64,000 bases of DNA from Paraburkholderia sp. BCC1884 (GTDB taxonomy: Bacteria > Pseudomonadota > Gammaproteobacteria > Burkholderiales > Burkholderiaceae). The notes below the pieces were generated by a model, which saw only the letters and a list, made by a program, of their open reading frames with translations, did no database searches and was not told the DNA's origin. A program made the position numbers and the translations under genes. This document shows, one piece after another, positions 46,472 through 54,997 of the stretch; the stretch's first letter is position 1; each line of letters begins with the position of its first letter. The DNA is taken from contig NZ_CAAJGL010000079.1 in NCBI RefSeq assembly GCF_900996225.1, positions 1-64,000 on the forward strand, written 5' to 3'.

Positions 46472-46976
46472 CGATTTTTCAACCAGGACGGAGACGCCCG
46501 CGCGGCGTCTTCGGAAGCCCGTGCAGATAAAGGACGACACCTTGGAGCTGCTGCTCTCGATCGGTCATTTCGCTCGCGTTCATCGACGTTTCGATGAAGC
46601 GCGCTATCTATTCGAGCGGATGGCGCTGCTCTATCCGCAGCGCGCCTTTTCCTACCTCGGATTGGGGCTCGTCGAGATCGATCGCCTGAACTATCGCGGC
46701 GCGTCGCGATGGTTCGGCAGGGCGCTGGAGGCCGAGCCCGACAGCGCGCTGGCGCTCGTGTGGCTGGGTGCGTCCCAGGTGCTCGAAGGACATTACGCGC
46801 GTGGCGTACGCACATTGACGACGGCGGCCACCAGCGACGTGCCGGGCGCCAGTTCGATGGCGGCGGCATTCCTCCAGCTGCCGGAATGCGCACCGTATGC
46901 CGGCCGTGTGCACGCCGCTCGCGTCGCGGCTTCCCTTTCAACGATTGAACGACTGACCATTCGAGGCGGCTATTGA
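46449..46976 (+). CDS. sctG: SctG-type TPR chaperone of the needle protein
   Basis: A 175-residue helical protein with TPR-like repeats (FARVHRRFDEARYLFERMAL, YRGASRWFGRALEAEPDSAL). Its position after sctF suits the YscG/EscG/SsaH role of needle-subunit chaperone with SctE. It is longer than those proteins, with an extra basic N-terminus. Confidence 0.65.
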   Translation: MSPVTPNSDFSTRTETPARRLRKPVQIKDDTLELLLSIGHFARVHRRFDEARYLFERMALLYPQRAFSYLGLGLVEIDRLNYRGASRWFGRALEAEPDSALALVWLGASQVLEGHYARGVRTLTTAATSDVPGASSMAAAFLQLPECAPYAGRVHAARVAASLSTIERLTIRGGY

Positions 46977-46977
46977 T

Positions 46978-47289
46978 ATGTTGCAACTTCCCATCACGAA
47001 CCTGCCGGCGCTTGCCGGTCCTTCCACCCCCGCGGCTCCTGTGGACGCCGGCAACGGTCAGGCGGAGTCGCCGGTCGGGCGCCTGATCGACTCTGCGCAG
47101 CGCGCGCTGGACAGGTCGACGCAACCCATCGTCAGCCATCTCGAGCAGCTCGATTCCCGCCGCATTTCCACCGTCGACATGTTGCGCCTGCAGGCTGATA
47201 TGACCCACTTCGCCGTGCGGGTGGAGCTGACGTCGCACCTCGCCGAACAGTTCGGCAGCGCGCTGCAGACACTCACGCAGCGAAGCTGA
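46978..47289 (+). CDS. sctI: T3SS inner rod protein SctI
   Basis: A 103-residue protein whose C-terminus STVDMLRLQADMTHFAVRVE then LTSHLAEQFGSALQTLTQ is the inner-rod/needle-like motif (ML..Q......V..EL...V....) that anchors the needle. Directly follows sctG; its TGA shares a base with the ATG of sctJ. Confidence 0.82.
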   Translation: MLQLPITNLPALAGPSTPAAPVDAGNGQAESPVGRLIDSAQRALDRSTQPIVSHLEQLDSRRISTVDMLRLQADMTHFAVRVELTSHLAEQFGSALQTLTQRS

Positions 47290-48185
47290 TGCGCCGCGCT
47301 CTCATCGTGCTACCGGCTCTGCTGATCCTCGCCGGCTGCAAAACCTCTTTGTTCGAAGGCCTCGACGAGGATCAGGCGAATCGCATTGTCGCCGCCCTGA
47401 GCCACCATGGCATCACGGGCTACAAGGAGCGCAACGCGGAGCGCAGCTGGAACATCTCCGTCGACGATGCCGATGCGGTGATCGCCACCGAGCTGGCGAG
47501 CGCCTACGCGCTGCCGCGCGGCGGCCATGCCAATCTCGGCGATCTGTTCAGCCGTCAAGGCTTGATCTCGAGCCCCGAGGAAGACCGCGTCCGCTTTGTC
47601 TACGGACTCTCGCAGGAGTTGTCGGAGACGCTCGAAAAGATGGATGGCGTGTTGTTGGCTCGCGTGCATATCGTGCTGCCGCAGAAGGACCCGATGGACC
47701 CCGGACAGGACACACAACCGTCGGCGTCCGTGATGATGCGCTATCGCAGCGATTACAACTTCGATCTGATGCGCGACCGGATTCGCGCCCTGGTGGCGGG
47801 CAGTGTCGAAGGCCTTACGCCGGCGCGCGTCTCGCTGACGCTATTACCCGTTACGCCGGTTTTGACGTTCCCCGGTAACTGCCCGGGCGGCGCCGACGTC
47901 GCGAGCGCCGCGGGCGGCGTCGCGGCGGCCGACTGCGTGCACGACGAGAGCAGGGCACCGTCGCGCACCACGGCGATGCTCGGTGCGCTCGCACTGGCCG
48001 TGCTGTCGGTGGCCGGCTTCATGTGGCTGTGGCGTTCGGGCCGCCGCACGTGGTTCAGGTGGCCGCCGCGCGGCGGCGCGCCCGCGTCCCGAGCTGCAGA
48101 TCGTCCCACGCGAAAGGAGGCCGGGCAGGACTCGCCCGGCTCCGGCCAATCCCAATCCGCACTGCGCGCCGGAGACGACGCATGA
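47289..48185 (+). CDS. sctJ: T3SS inner-membrane ring lipoprotein SctJ
   Basis: A 298-residue YscJ/PrgK lipoprotein with lipobox LILAGC (Cys18), YscJ domain (LFEGLDEDQANRIVAALSHH; VHIVLPQKDP) and a C-terminal membrane helix (AMLGALALAVLSVAGFMWLW). Stop overlaps sctK start (ATGA). Confidence 0.95.
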   Translation: MRRALIVLPALLILAGCKTSLFEGLDEDQANRIVAALSHHGITGYKERNAERSWNISVDDADAVIATELASAYALPRGGHANLGDLFSRQGLISSPEEDRVRFVYGLSQELSETLEKMDGVLLARVHIVLPQKDPMDPGQDTQPSASVMMRYRSDYNFDLMRDRIRALVAGSVEGLTPARVSLTLLPVTPVLTFPGNCPGGADVASAAGGVAAADCVHDESRAPSRTTAMLGALALAVLSVAGFMWLWRSGRRTWFRWPPRGGAPASRAADRPTRKEAGQDSPGSGQSQSALRAGDDA

Positions 48186-48760
48186 CACAGCACGCGCATT
48201 TCTACGCACCCGCTGGCTGGGCGCATCACAGCTGGCTCGAGTGCGGACATCCGGTCCGCGACGAGCGCGCCGCACGTGTCGCCCACGCTTTTCTGTTCCG
48301 CCGTTATCCGGAACTGGTTCAGGTCGCGTGCGCCGACCTGCCGTCTGCTTTGCCGACCTGGCCGCGGCCCGCGTGCGCGCGCTTGTGCCGTCTCGCCGCC
48401 GCACTGGCGTTCGGCGGCTCGCTACGCCGCGTGGTGGCTGCGCAGGCTCGCTTGGCGTTCGCGGCTGCCGTCGCGCCGCATCTGCTCGACACGATTCAAC
48501 GACATCCGCGCTCTGCGTCGGCCGACTTGCGGGTCGAGCCGGCACCTTCTCTGTTCAGTCGGCGCGACATGACGGCGCTCGGGCTCGCGCTGGCCAAACA
48601 CGCCGCTTCGGATGCGTCGCTGGCTTTCTGGTGGAGCCTGCGCTTGCCTCGCGAAATGGGAGACGCGGCTCAACGCTATCGGATGCATGACGTGTCGACG
48701 GTGGAGGCGGCTGAGTTGCTTTGCGACGCACGGCGTTTGATGGAGGGCGAGGCATGCTGA
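48182..48760 (+). CDS. sctK: T3SS sorting-platform protein SctK
   Basis: A 192-residue protein with the loose SctK/YscK pattern: N-terminal hydrophobic/aromatic block (HFYAPAGWAHHSWLECGHP), an Ala/Arg-rich helical body and a position between sctJ and sctL. SctK links the SctQ pods to the SctD ring. The family is poorly conserved, so the call leans on gene order. Start 48182 forms an ATGA overlap with sctJ. Confidence 0.72.
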   Translation: MTQHAHFYAPAGWAHHSWLECGHPVRDERAARVAHAFLFRRYPELVQVACADLPSALPTWPRPACARLCRLAAALAFGGSLRRVVAAQARLAFAAAVAPHLLDTIQRHPRSASADLRVEPAPSLFSRRDMTALGLALAKHAASDASLAFWWSLRLPREMGDAAQRYRMHDVSTVEAAELLCDARRLMEGEAC

Positions 48761-49554
48761 TCTGTCGGATGGGCAACTGGCGCATCGAATCGGATGGTCA
48801 TCTGAGCGGGCACGAACTGATGTCGCTGGAGGGACTGCAAGCGGCCGAAGCACAACGCGCGGCGCAAGCAGCCGACCAGCGCGCCCGCCTCGAAGAGCAG
48901 GGGCGCGCACTCAAACGGCGGGCGTGGCGTCACGGCCACGCCGCCGGCAAGCTCGCGGCGCTGCGCGAGTGCGCGGCCCGCGAGGCCGCGACACTGTTCG
49001 CCGCGCATCGGCTCGAGCAGCAGCTCGCGCAGATCGTGCTGGATGCGGTGACCGACATTGTCGGCGAGATGCCGCCGTCGGTGCCGCTGACCAATCAATT
49101 GCGCCGCGCCATCGCCGTCGCGCAGTCGCAGCGGCTGATATCGGTGCGCGTTGCGCCGTCCGCATTCGACGACGCGACCCACGTGATCGCCGCGTTCGAG
49201 CGCGAGCTCGGTGTGCCGTTGTGCGCGGTTCTGGTCGATGCGCAATTGCCGCCGCATTCCTGCGTGATCGAGACAGAGGCCGGTGTGATCGACGGCGGTC
49301 TGCAAGTGCAGTTGCGAGCGCTGGAGCACGGTATCCGCGACGGCGTGGCCGCAGTGCTGAGCGACTACGACTTCGCGGATGGTGCCGGGCACAGCGCGCT
49401 CGACCCGGTCAGGCACGAGTTGCGACAGACGTTGGCTCTGCTGGCGACACCCGTTGCATCGGATACGCCTCGCAAGCCGCCGTCGCCGTCGACATCGCCT
49501 GGCGCCGCTTCGGCGCAGGTCGTTCAGCGGCCGTTTTCGCGGGAGGCGGCATGA
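48754..49554 (+). CDS. sctL: T3SS ATPase regulator SctL
   Basis: A 266-residue HrpE/YscL/FliH-type stator: N-terminal start, long coiled-coil (about 30-80), and a C-terminal domain with RVAPSAFDDATHVIAAFERE and CVIETEAGVIDGGLQVQLRA. It connects the ATPase to SctQ. Overlaps sctK by 7 bases and sctQ by 4. Confidence 0.9.
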   Translation: MLICRMGNWRIESDGHLSGHELMSLEGLQAAEAQRAAQAADQRARLEEQGRALKRRAWRHGHAAGKLAALRECAAREAATLFAAHRLEQQLAQIVLDAVTDIVGEMPPSVPLTNQLRRAIAVAQSQRLISVRVAPSAFDDATHVIAAFERELGVPLCAVLVDAQLPPHSCVIETEAGVIDGGLQVQLRALEHGIRDGVAAVLSDYDFADGAGHSALDPVRHELRQTLALLATPVASDTPRKPPSPSTSPGAASAQVVQRPFSREAA

Positions 49555-50522
49555 CGCTCTGGCCGGACCTGGAAACCTTCGCCCTGGCGGATGCCGAACG
49601 CCACAACCTGGCGTTGCGGCATGTCGGCCGCCGGAAAACGGTGCGTGTCGGCACGCGTTGCTTCACGCTCGAATTCGAGCCGTGCCGGGCGCGCTATCCG
49701 TTGCACCTGTCAGGCGTGGCCGCGCAGTTGCCGTTCAGCGCGGTGTGCGATGCCGGTGCACTACTGCCGGCACTGGCGCCGTCCGTGATCGACCCGCTCG
49801 GGGATCGCGCACCGGGTCATGTCGCCGGTGTATTGAGCGACTGGTTATGCGCGCTCGAAGGGCTGTTCGGCTTCACGATCGATGTCAGCGGCGTGGCGCT
49901 GGACGCCGCCCCCGAGCCGGGCGCTTACGGCATCGCCGTCACCCATACGGCAAGCCACCGGACCGCTCATTTTTCGTTTTGCAGCCCGGCGGTCGATTCG
50001 TGGCTGCGGCGGCATGTGCCGCCAGAGCGGGTCAGCGAGACGCTGCTGCAGCGACTGTATGTGCGCATGCCGATCTGCGTGTCCGGTCCGTCGCTCGCGC
50101 TACCCCGCTTGCGCAAGCTTGCCGCGGGCGACGCGCTGCTGTTCGACCGTGATGCGTGTTACCTGCGCGTGCCTTTGCGGCTAGGCGCGTGCCGGATCCT
50201 GTTGAAATTCTCCGAGGAGCAGACCTTGATAGACCATGTCCTGAACGATGAAACTCCGCCCGTCGAAGTGACCAGCGAACTGCTGCCGATCGACGCCCTC
50301 ACGTTTGCGTTCGAAGCGGTGCTCGGCACGCTGTCGTTGTCCGTCGCCGAACTGGCGCATTTGCGCCAGGGATCGATCGTCGCGTTCCGTTTGCCGGCGC
50401 GGGAGCGGACCGTGACGCTGCTGTGCCAGGGCATTCCCTTCGCGCGCGGTGAGCTGATCGATATCGAAGGCTCGCTGGGTGTGCGCGTGACCCGGCTGAC
50501 TCGGGAGGACCCACCGGCATGA
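49551..50522 (+). CDS. sctQ: T3SS C-ring/pod protein SctQ
   Basis: A 323-residue protein with a C-terminal SpoA/FliN domain (LTFAFEAVLGTLSLSVAELA; GELIDIEGSLGVRVTRL). It forms the cytosolic sorting platform pods. The true start is ATG 49551 in the ATGA overlap with sctL, not the long open frame upstream. Confidence 0.9.
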   Translation: MTLWPDLETFALADAERHNLALRHVGRRKTVRVGTRCFTLEFEPCRARYPLHLSGVAAQLPFSAVCDAGALLPALAPSVIDPLGDRAPGHVAGVLSDWLCALEGLFGFTIDVSGVALDAAPEPGAYGIAVTHTASHRTAHFSFCSPAVDSWLRRHVPPERVSETLLQRLYVRMPICVSGPSLALPRLRKLAAGDALLFDRDACYLRVPLRLGACRILLKFSEEQTLIDHVLNDETPPVEVTSELLPIDALTFAFEAVLGTLSLSVAELAHLRQGSIVAFRLPARERTVTLLCQGIPFARGELIDIEGSLGVRVTRLTREDPPA

Positions 50523-51163
50523 CGGATCAATTCGACCCGCTAGGGGTCATTAGCGTGTTTTTCATGCTCGGGCTGCTGCCGCTCGCGGTCACCATGACGA
50601 CTTCGTTCACGAAGTTCAGCATCGTGCTGACGCTGCTGCGTTCGGCGCTCGGCGTCCAGCAGGCGCCGAGCAATCTTGCGATCTCGGGCATCGCGCTGGC
50701 GGCGACGCTGGTGGTGATGTCGCCCACGCTTGCCAGGATCGAAGCGGCGCTGCCGGCCGGGGACGACGGGGAAATCACGATGCCGCGTGCCGCCGAGTTA
50801 TGGCAGGCGGTCAGCGTGCCGCTTGGCGATTTCATGATGACGCATTCGCGACCCGACGAGCGCAAGTTTCTGGTGGGCGCCGCGAAGCGCATCGACCCGG
50901 CGCGCGAGGCACACGAAACCGATTTTTCGTTACTGGTACCGGCGTTTTTGATTAGTGAAATATCGAGTGGCTTCGAAGCGGGCTTTCTGCTCTATATCGC
51001 GTTTCTCGTCGTGGATCTGGTCGTTGCCAACGTGCTCACCGCGATGGGCATGGTGATGCTGTCGCCCAGCACCGTGTCGATTCCGCTGAAGCTGTTTATT
51101 TTCGTATCGGTGTCCGGCATGTCGAAGCTCATGCACGGGCTGATTATTGGCTATGCGAGATGA
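50519..51163 (+). CDS. sctR: T3SS export gate SctR
   Basis: A 214-residue FliP-type membrane protein. LLPLAVTMTTSFTKFSIVLT and FLISEISSGFEAGFLLYIAF are the conserved cores. Forms the export gate with SctS and SctT. Overlaps sctQ and sctS by four bases each. Confidence 0.96.
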   Translation: MTDQFDPLGVISVFFMLGLLPLAVTMTTSFTKFSIVLTLLRSALGVQQAPSNLAISGIALAATLVVMSPTLARIEAALPAGDDGEITMPRAAELWQAVSVPLGDFMMTHSRPDERKFLVGAAKRIDPAREAHETDFSLLVPAFLISEISSGFEAGFLLYIAFLVVDLVVANVLTAMGMVMLSPSTVSIPLKLFIFVSVSGMSKLMHGLIIGYAR

Positions 51164-51435
51164 ACAGCGCTCCGTCTCTCGTCACTTTGTCCAGCGACGC
51201 GCTCATGCTCGTGTTCTGGCTGTCGCTGCCCGCGCTCGCGGTCGCCACCGTCGTCGGTCTGGCGATTGGGCTCCTGCAATCGGTCACGCAGATTCAGGAT
51301 CAGAGCCTGCCGTATGGCGCGAAGATCATCTGCGTGGGCGTGGTGCTGATCGTGACCGCGCCGTGGGCGAGCCGCGAGCTGGCGCGCTTTCTCGCTCATG
51401 TGTTCAACTTCATTGCGGCGGGGCGGCTAGCTTGA
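51160..51435 (+). CDS. sctS: T3SS export gate SctS
   Basis: A 91-residue FliQ-type protein with two helices; AIGLLQSVTQIQDQSLPYGA is the family signature. Usual length. Confidence 0.95.
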   Translation: MNSAPSLVTLSSDALMLVFWLSLPALAVATVVGLAIGLLQSVTQIQDQSLPYGAKIICVGVVLIVTAPWASRELARFLAHVFNFIAAGRLA

Positions 51436-52172
51436 ATCCGAACTACATCGACTACCTCGAGGGTTTTGCGTTCTGCACGATCCGGCCCGCCGTGGCGCTT
51501 TCGCTGATTCCGTTCGGGCGCAGCGGCTCGCTCGGCGTTCTGTTGCGTGTGCCGATGCTGCTCGCGCTGGCCACGCTGCCGCAGCAGGTCGGCTGGCCGT
51601 CGCGGCTTGCACTGGGCATGTGCGTCGAAGCGATCACGGGCGCCATACTCGGTTTGCTACTCGGCACGATCTTTCATGCGGCGTCGGCGGCCGGGGCCGT
51701 GCTCGATCAGCAGGGCGGTTACGCGAGCGCGGCAATTTACGATCCGCACTTCCAGCAGGAGGCGGCGTTGTTCGAGACGCTGTTTTCCCAATTCGCCGCG
51801 CTGACCATGTTCACCGGGCCCGGACTGCCGCTTCTGTTCGGCTTCTTTACCGATGCCTGGGTGCTATGGCCGCCAGGCCGCTGGCGCGTCGATCTGCACG
51901 ATGTATTTCAGCGCCTCGCGCTCGGCGATACGGCCGTCTCGCTGAGCGGCTCGCTCACGGAAGGCGTGCGGCTCGCGTGCCCGCTGCTCGGTCTCGCGAT
52001 ATTGATCGATGTGGCGTTCGGACTCATGTCGCGCCACGCAAAGCGGCTCAACCCGTTCGCCACTTCGCGTACCGTCAAGGCCTTGATCCTGTCGTTCGCG
52101 GTGATGCTTTGCGTGCCGGCACTCTTCGAGCAATTGCGTGTCGTGTTGGACCGTGTGCTTCGTCTGCCATGA
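51432..52172 (+). CDS. sctT: T3SS export gate SctT
   Basis: A 246-residue FliR-type protein with several membrane helices and LLGTIFHAASAAGAVLDQQG. It starts with TTG 51432, overlapping the sctS stop (TTGA), since no ATG lies near and the operon uses four-base overlaps throughout. Slightly shorter than the usual 255-265. Confidence 0.9.
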   Translation: MNPNYIDYLEGFAFCTIRPAVALSLIPFGRSGSLGVLLRVPMLLALATLPQQVGWPSRLALGMCVEAITGAILGLLLGTIFHAASAAGAVLDQQGGYASAAIYDPHFQQEAALFETLFSQFAALTMFTGPGLPLLFGFFTDAWVLWPPGRWRVDLHDVFQRLALGDTAVSLSGSLTEGVRLACPLLGLAILIDVAFGLMSRHAKRLNPFATSRTVKALILSFAVMLCVPALFEQLRVVLDRVLRLP

Positions 52173-52909
52173 GCAATAAGACCGAAGCCCCCACCCCTAA
52201 ACGGCTACGCCGCGCGCGCCGCGACGGCGAGATTGCCAGAAGCGTGCATCTTACGGTCGCGTTCAGCGGTCTGTGCTGGTGGCTCTATCTGTTCATCGAA
52301 GCGCCGCATCTGTATGCGCTGTGCGCGCGGTTGATCGAGGCGGTGACGAGCCTGGACGCACGCCTTGCGTTCGACGATCGGCTGGTGCGGACCCTCGGCA
52401 TGCTGAGATCGGTCGCGCCATCGATACTGAGCGCGCTCGGCGTCGGCGTACTGGCCGTGCTGATGCCCGAACTGCTGCAAACGCGCGGACTCATCGCGGG
52501 CAAGCGCATCACGCCCGACTTGAAGCATGTCAATCCGCTCAACGGCCTCAAGCAGATGTTCAGCCTGCGCCTCGTGTGGGACACGGCGCTCACGCTGCTG
52601 CAGTTCGCGATCCTGTTGTTTCTGTTCTGGCAGGCACTCGTCACGGCATTGCGGCAGATCGCGCCGATCCACGCGTGGCCGCTACCGGCGCAGCTTGGCT
52701 ATATGGCGGCTTCGCACTCGCATCTGCTGGCATGGATGGCCGCATCGCAGATCGCGCCGGGCGTGCTCGACTATTTCATTCAGCGCGTCTTGTGGCTGCG
52801 CAATCTGCGCATGGACAAGAACGAAATCAAACGCGAATTCCGCGACGACGAAGGCGACCCCTATGTCAAAAGCCGTCGCCGCGCGCTTCACCGGGAGCTT
52901 GGTCAATAA
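52169..52909 (+). CDS. sctU: T3SS export switch SctU, lacking the NPTH domain
   Basis: A 246-residue FlhB/YscU protein. The N-terminus (KTEAPTPKRLRRARRDGEIA) and four membrane helices are intact up to the linker KREFRDDEGDPYVKSRRRAL, then HRELGQ and a TAA. Family members go on for about 100 residues with the NPTH self-cleaving domain that switches substrates. That domain is absent and sctV starts two bases after the stop, so there is no hidden remainder. Confidence 0.9.
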   Translation: MSNKTEAPTPKRLRRARRDGEIARSVHLTVAFSGLCWWLYLFIEAPHLYALCARLIEAVTSLDARLAFDDRLVRTLGMLRSVAPSILSALGVGVLAVLMPELLQTRGLIAGKRITPDLKHVNPLNGLKQMFSLRLVWDTALTLLQFAILLFLFWQALVTALRQIAPIHAWPLPAQLGYMAASHSHLLAWMAASQIAPGVLDYFIQRVLWLRNLRMDKNEIKREFRDDEGDPYVKSRRRALHRELGQ

Positions 52910-52910
52910 C

Positions 52911-54989
52911 ATGTCGAACCGTTCCTTCCTGAGCCGCTACGATCTGTCGGCCTTCTTTGCGCGCCATGCCGACCTCGCCGTCGCGCTCGGCCTGCTGGCC
53001 GTGCTCGCGTTACTGATCGTGCCGGTGCCTCCGTTCGTGCTCGATCTGTTCATCTGCGTGAGTTTTGCTGCCAGTCTGACGATGCTGACCACCACGCTAT
53101 ATGTCTCGAAGGCCGCGGAACTCGCGAGTTTTCCCTCGCTGCTGCTGATTACCACGTTGCTGCGCCTCTCCCTGGCGATTGCTTCGACCAGGATGATTCT
53201 GCTGCACGCGCATGCCGGTCAGATCATCGGCGCGTTCGGTGAGATGGTGGTGGGCGGCAACGTCGCGGTCGGCCTCGTGGTCTTCATCGTGCTCGCGGCA
53301 ATCCAGTTCATCGTGGTGGCGAAGGGCGCGGACCGGGTGGCCGAAGTGGCGGCGCGCTTCACGCTCGACGGCATTCCGGGGCGTCAGATGAGCATCGACG
53401 CCGATCTGCGCAGCGGCGTGATCGCGGCCCCGCAGGCGAGCCGCCTGCGCGCGGCGCTCGAACGCGAAACGTACTTCTACGGCTCGCTCGACGGCGCCAT
53501 GAAATTCGTCAAGGGCGATGCGGTAGCGGGGCTCGTCGTCGCGCTGGTGAATATCGTCGGCGGGCTCGCGGTCGGCATTGCGCAGCGCGGCATGTCGTTC
53601 GGCGACGCGCTGCATGCGTACACGATTCTCACGGTTGGCGACGGTCTGGTGTCGCAGATTCCGTCGCTGATCGTGTCGGTGTCGGCCGGCATTCTGGTGA
53701 CGCGCGTGGCGTCGGCCGACCAGCCGGACACCCATCTGGGCGGCGACATCTACCGGCAACTGGCCGGGCATCCGAAAGCGATCGGCATGGCCGGCGTCGC
53801 GTGCTGTTCGCTGGCGGCGATGCCGGGATTTCCGCACCTGCAGTTTGTGCTTGCGGGCGGACTGTTGCTGGCGCTGGCGCTCACGTTGATGCGTAACGCC
53901 GCGCTTGCGACCAACTCGCAGCGGGCAGTGATGCCGGAGATGACGCGCGACGGCGGCCACTACGTCCCGCGTATTCTCGACGACGTCGAACTGGGCACGA
54001 GTGCGTCGCTGCGACTGCGGCTCGGCCTGCAGGCATTCGACGCGTTGCGGCCCGAGGCGCTGAATCGTCAACTCGGTTTATTGCGGCGGCGTCTGATGGT
54101 CGAACTGGGTGTGCCGTTCCCCGGTCTTGCACTGTTGCGCGATGCGCGGCTCGCGCCCGAAGCCTACATCGTCGATATCGAGGACGTGCCGTATGCGAGC
54201 GGCACGCTGCTCGCCGCGCACACCTTGCTCAGCGGCGACGCGGGTCGTATCACCTTCGAGGGCGTGGCGGGCTATCGGCCGCGCGCGCCGAAATCGGTGT
54301 GGATGGCGAACGCGGCGGCAGCTTCGGTCGACGATCCGGCGATCAGTAAGGCGAGCGCCGACGAAGCGCTATGCGAGCACCTCGGAGAAGTGTGCGAACG
54401 CTCGGCGGCCGATTTCCTCGGCACCCAGGAAACGCGCTTTCTGCTCGATCAACTGGCGATCGAATTTCGCGAGCTGGTTGCGCAGGCAGGGCAGGCGGTG
54501 AGCACGGTGCAACTGGCGGGCGTGCTGCGGCAACTGCTGCAGCAGCACGTGCCGGTCCGTAATCTGCGGGCGATTCTCGAAGCGGTGGTACGGGTGCCGG
54601 CCGGTGAGCGCACCACCGACCGCATGGTGCGGGAGGCGCGCATCCAGTTGGGGCGGCAGATTGCACGCCTGCACGCCGACCTCGAGACCTGGACGATCGA
54701 CGCAGCAGTGCTGGAGCCGGGTTGGGAAGCGAGTCTCGAAGCGCAGATTCGCAGCGGCGTCGACGGCGAACCGCTGTGCGTGTTGTCTGCTGACGAACTC
54801 GAACGCGCCCAGCAGATCTTTGCCGCGGAGCTGGACGGGATAAGTCTCGTCGTGACGAATGCGGTGTTGCGTCCGCACCTCGCGCGTCTGCTGCACGACT
54901 TTGGGCGAAACATCGAGGTACTCGCCATCGAAGAAATTCCGCTGGATGTCTACCGGATCAGGACCATCGCGACCTTGGGCGCGGATTGA
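52911..54989 (+). CDS. sctV: T3SS major export gate SctV
   Basis: A 692-residue FlhA-type protein. Eight N-terminal membrane helices with LLLITTLLRLSLAIASTRMI and the FHIPEP-region equivalent (AEVAARFTLDGIPGRQMSID), then a large cytoplasmic domain forming the nonameric ring. Normal length. ATG 52911; sctN follows with a short overlap or gap. Confidence 0.95.
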   Translation: MSNRSFLSRYDLSAFFARHADLAVALGLLAVLALLIVPVPPFVLDLFICVSFAASLTMLTTTLYVSKAAELASFPSLLLITTLLRLSLAIASTRMILLHAHAGQIIGAFGEMVVGGNVAVGLVVFIVLAAIQFIVVAKGADRVAEVAARFTLDGIPGRQMSIDADLRSGVIAAPQASRLRAALERETYFYGSLDGAMKFVKGDAVAGLVVALVNIVGGLAVGIAQRGMSFGDALHAYTILTVGDGLVSQIPSLIVSVSAGILVTRVASADQPDTHLGGDIYRQLAGHPKAIGMAGVACCSLAAMPGFPHLQFVLAGGLLLALALTLMRNAALATNSQRAVMPEMTRDGGHYVPRILDDVELGTSASLRLRLGLQAFDALRPEALNRQLGLLRRRLMVELGVPFPGLALLRDARLAPEAYIVDIEDVPYASGTLLAAHTLLSGDAGRITFEGVAGYRPRAPKSVWMANAAAASVDDPAISKASADEALCEHLGEVCERSAADFLGTQETRFLLDQLAIEFRELVAQAGQAVSTVQLAGVLRQLLQQHVPVRNLRAILEAVVRVPAGERTTDRMVREARIQLGRQIARLHADLETWTIDAAVLEPGWEASLEAQIRSGVDGEPLCVLSADELERAQQIFAAELDGISLVVTNAVLRPHLARLLHDFGRNIEVLAIEEIPLDVYRIRTIATLGAD

Positions 54990-54997
54990 AGGAGAGC

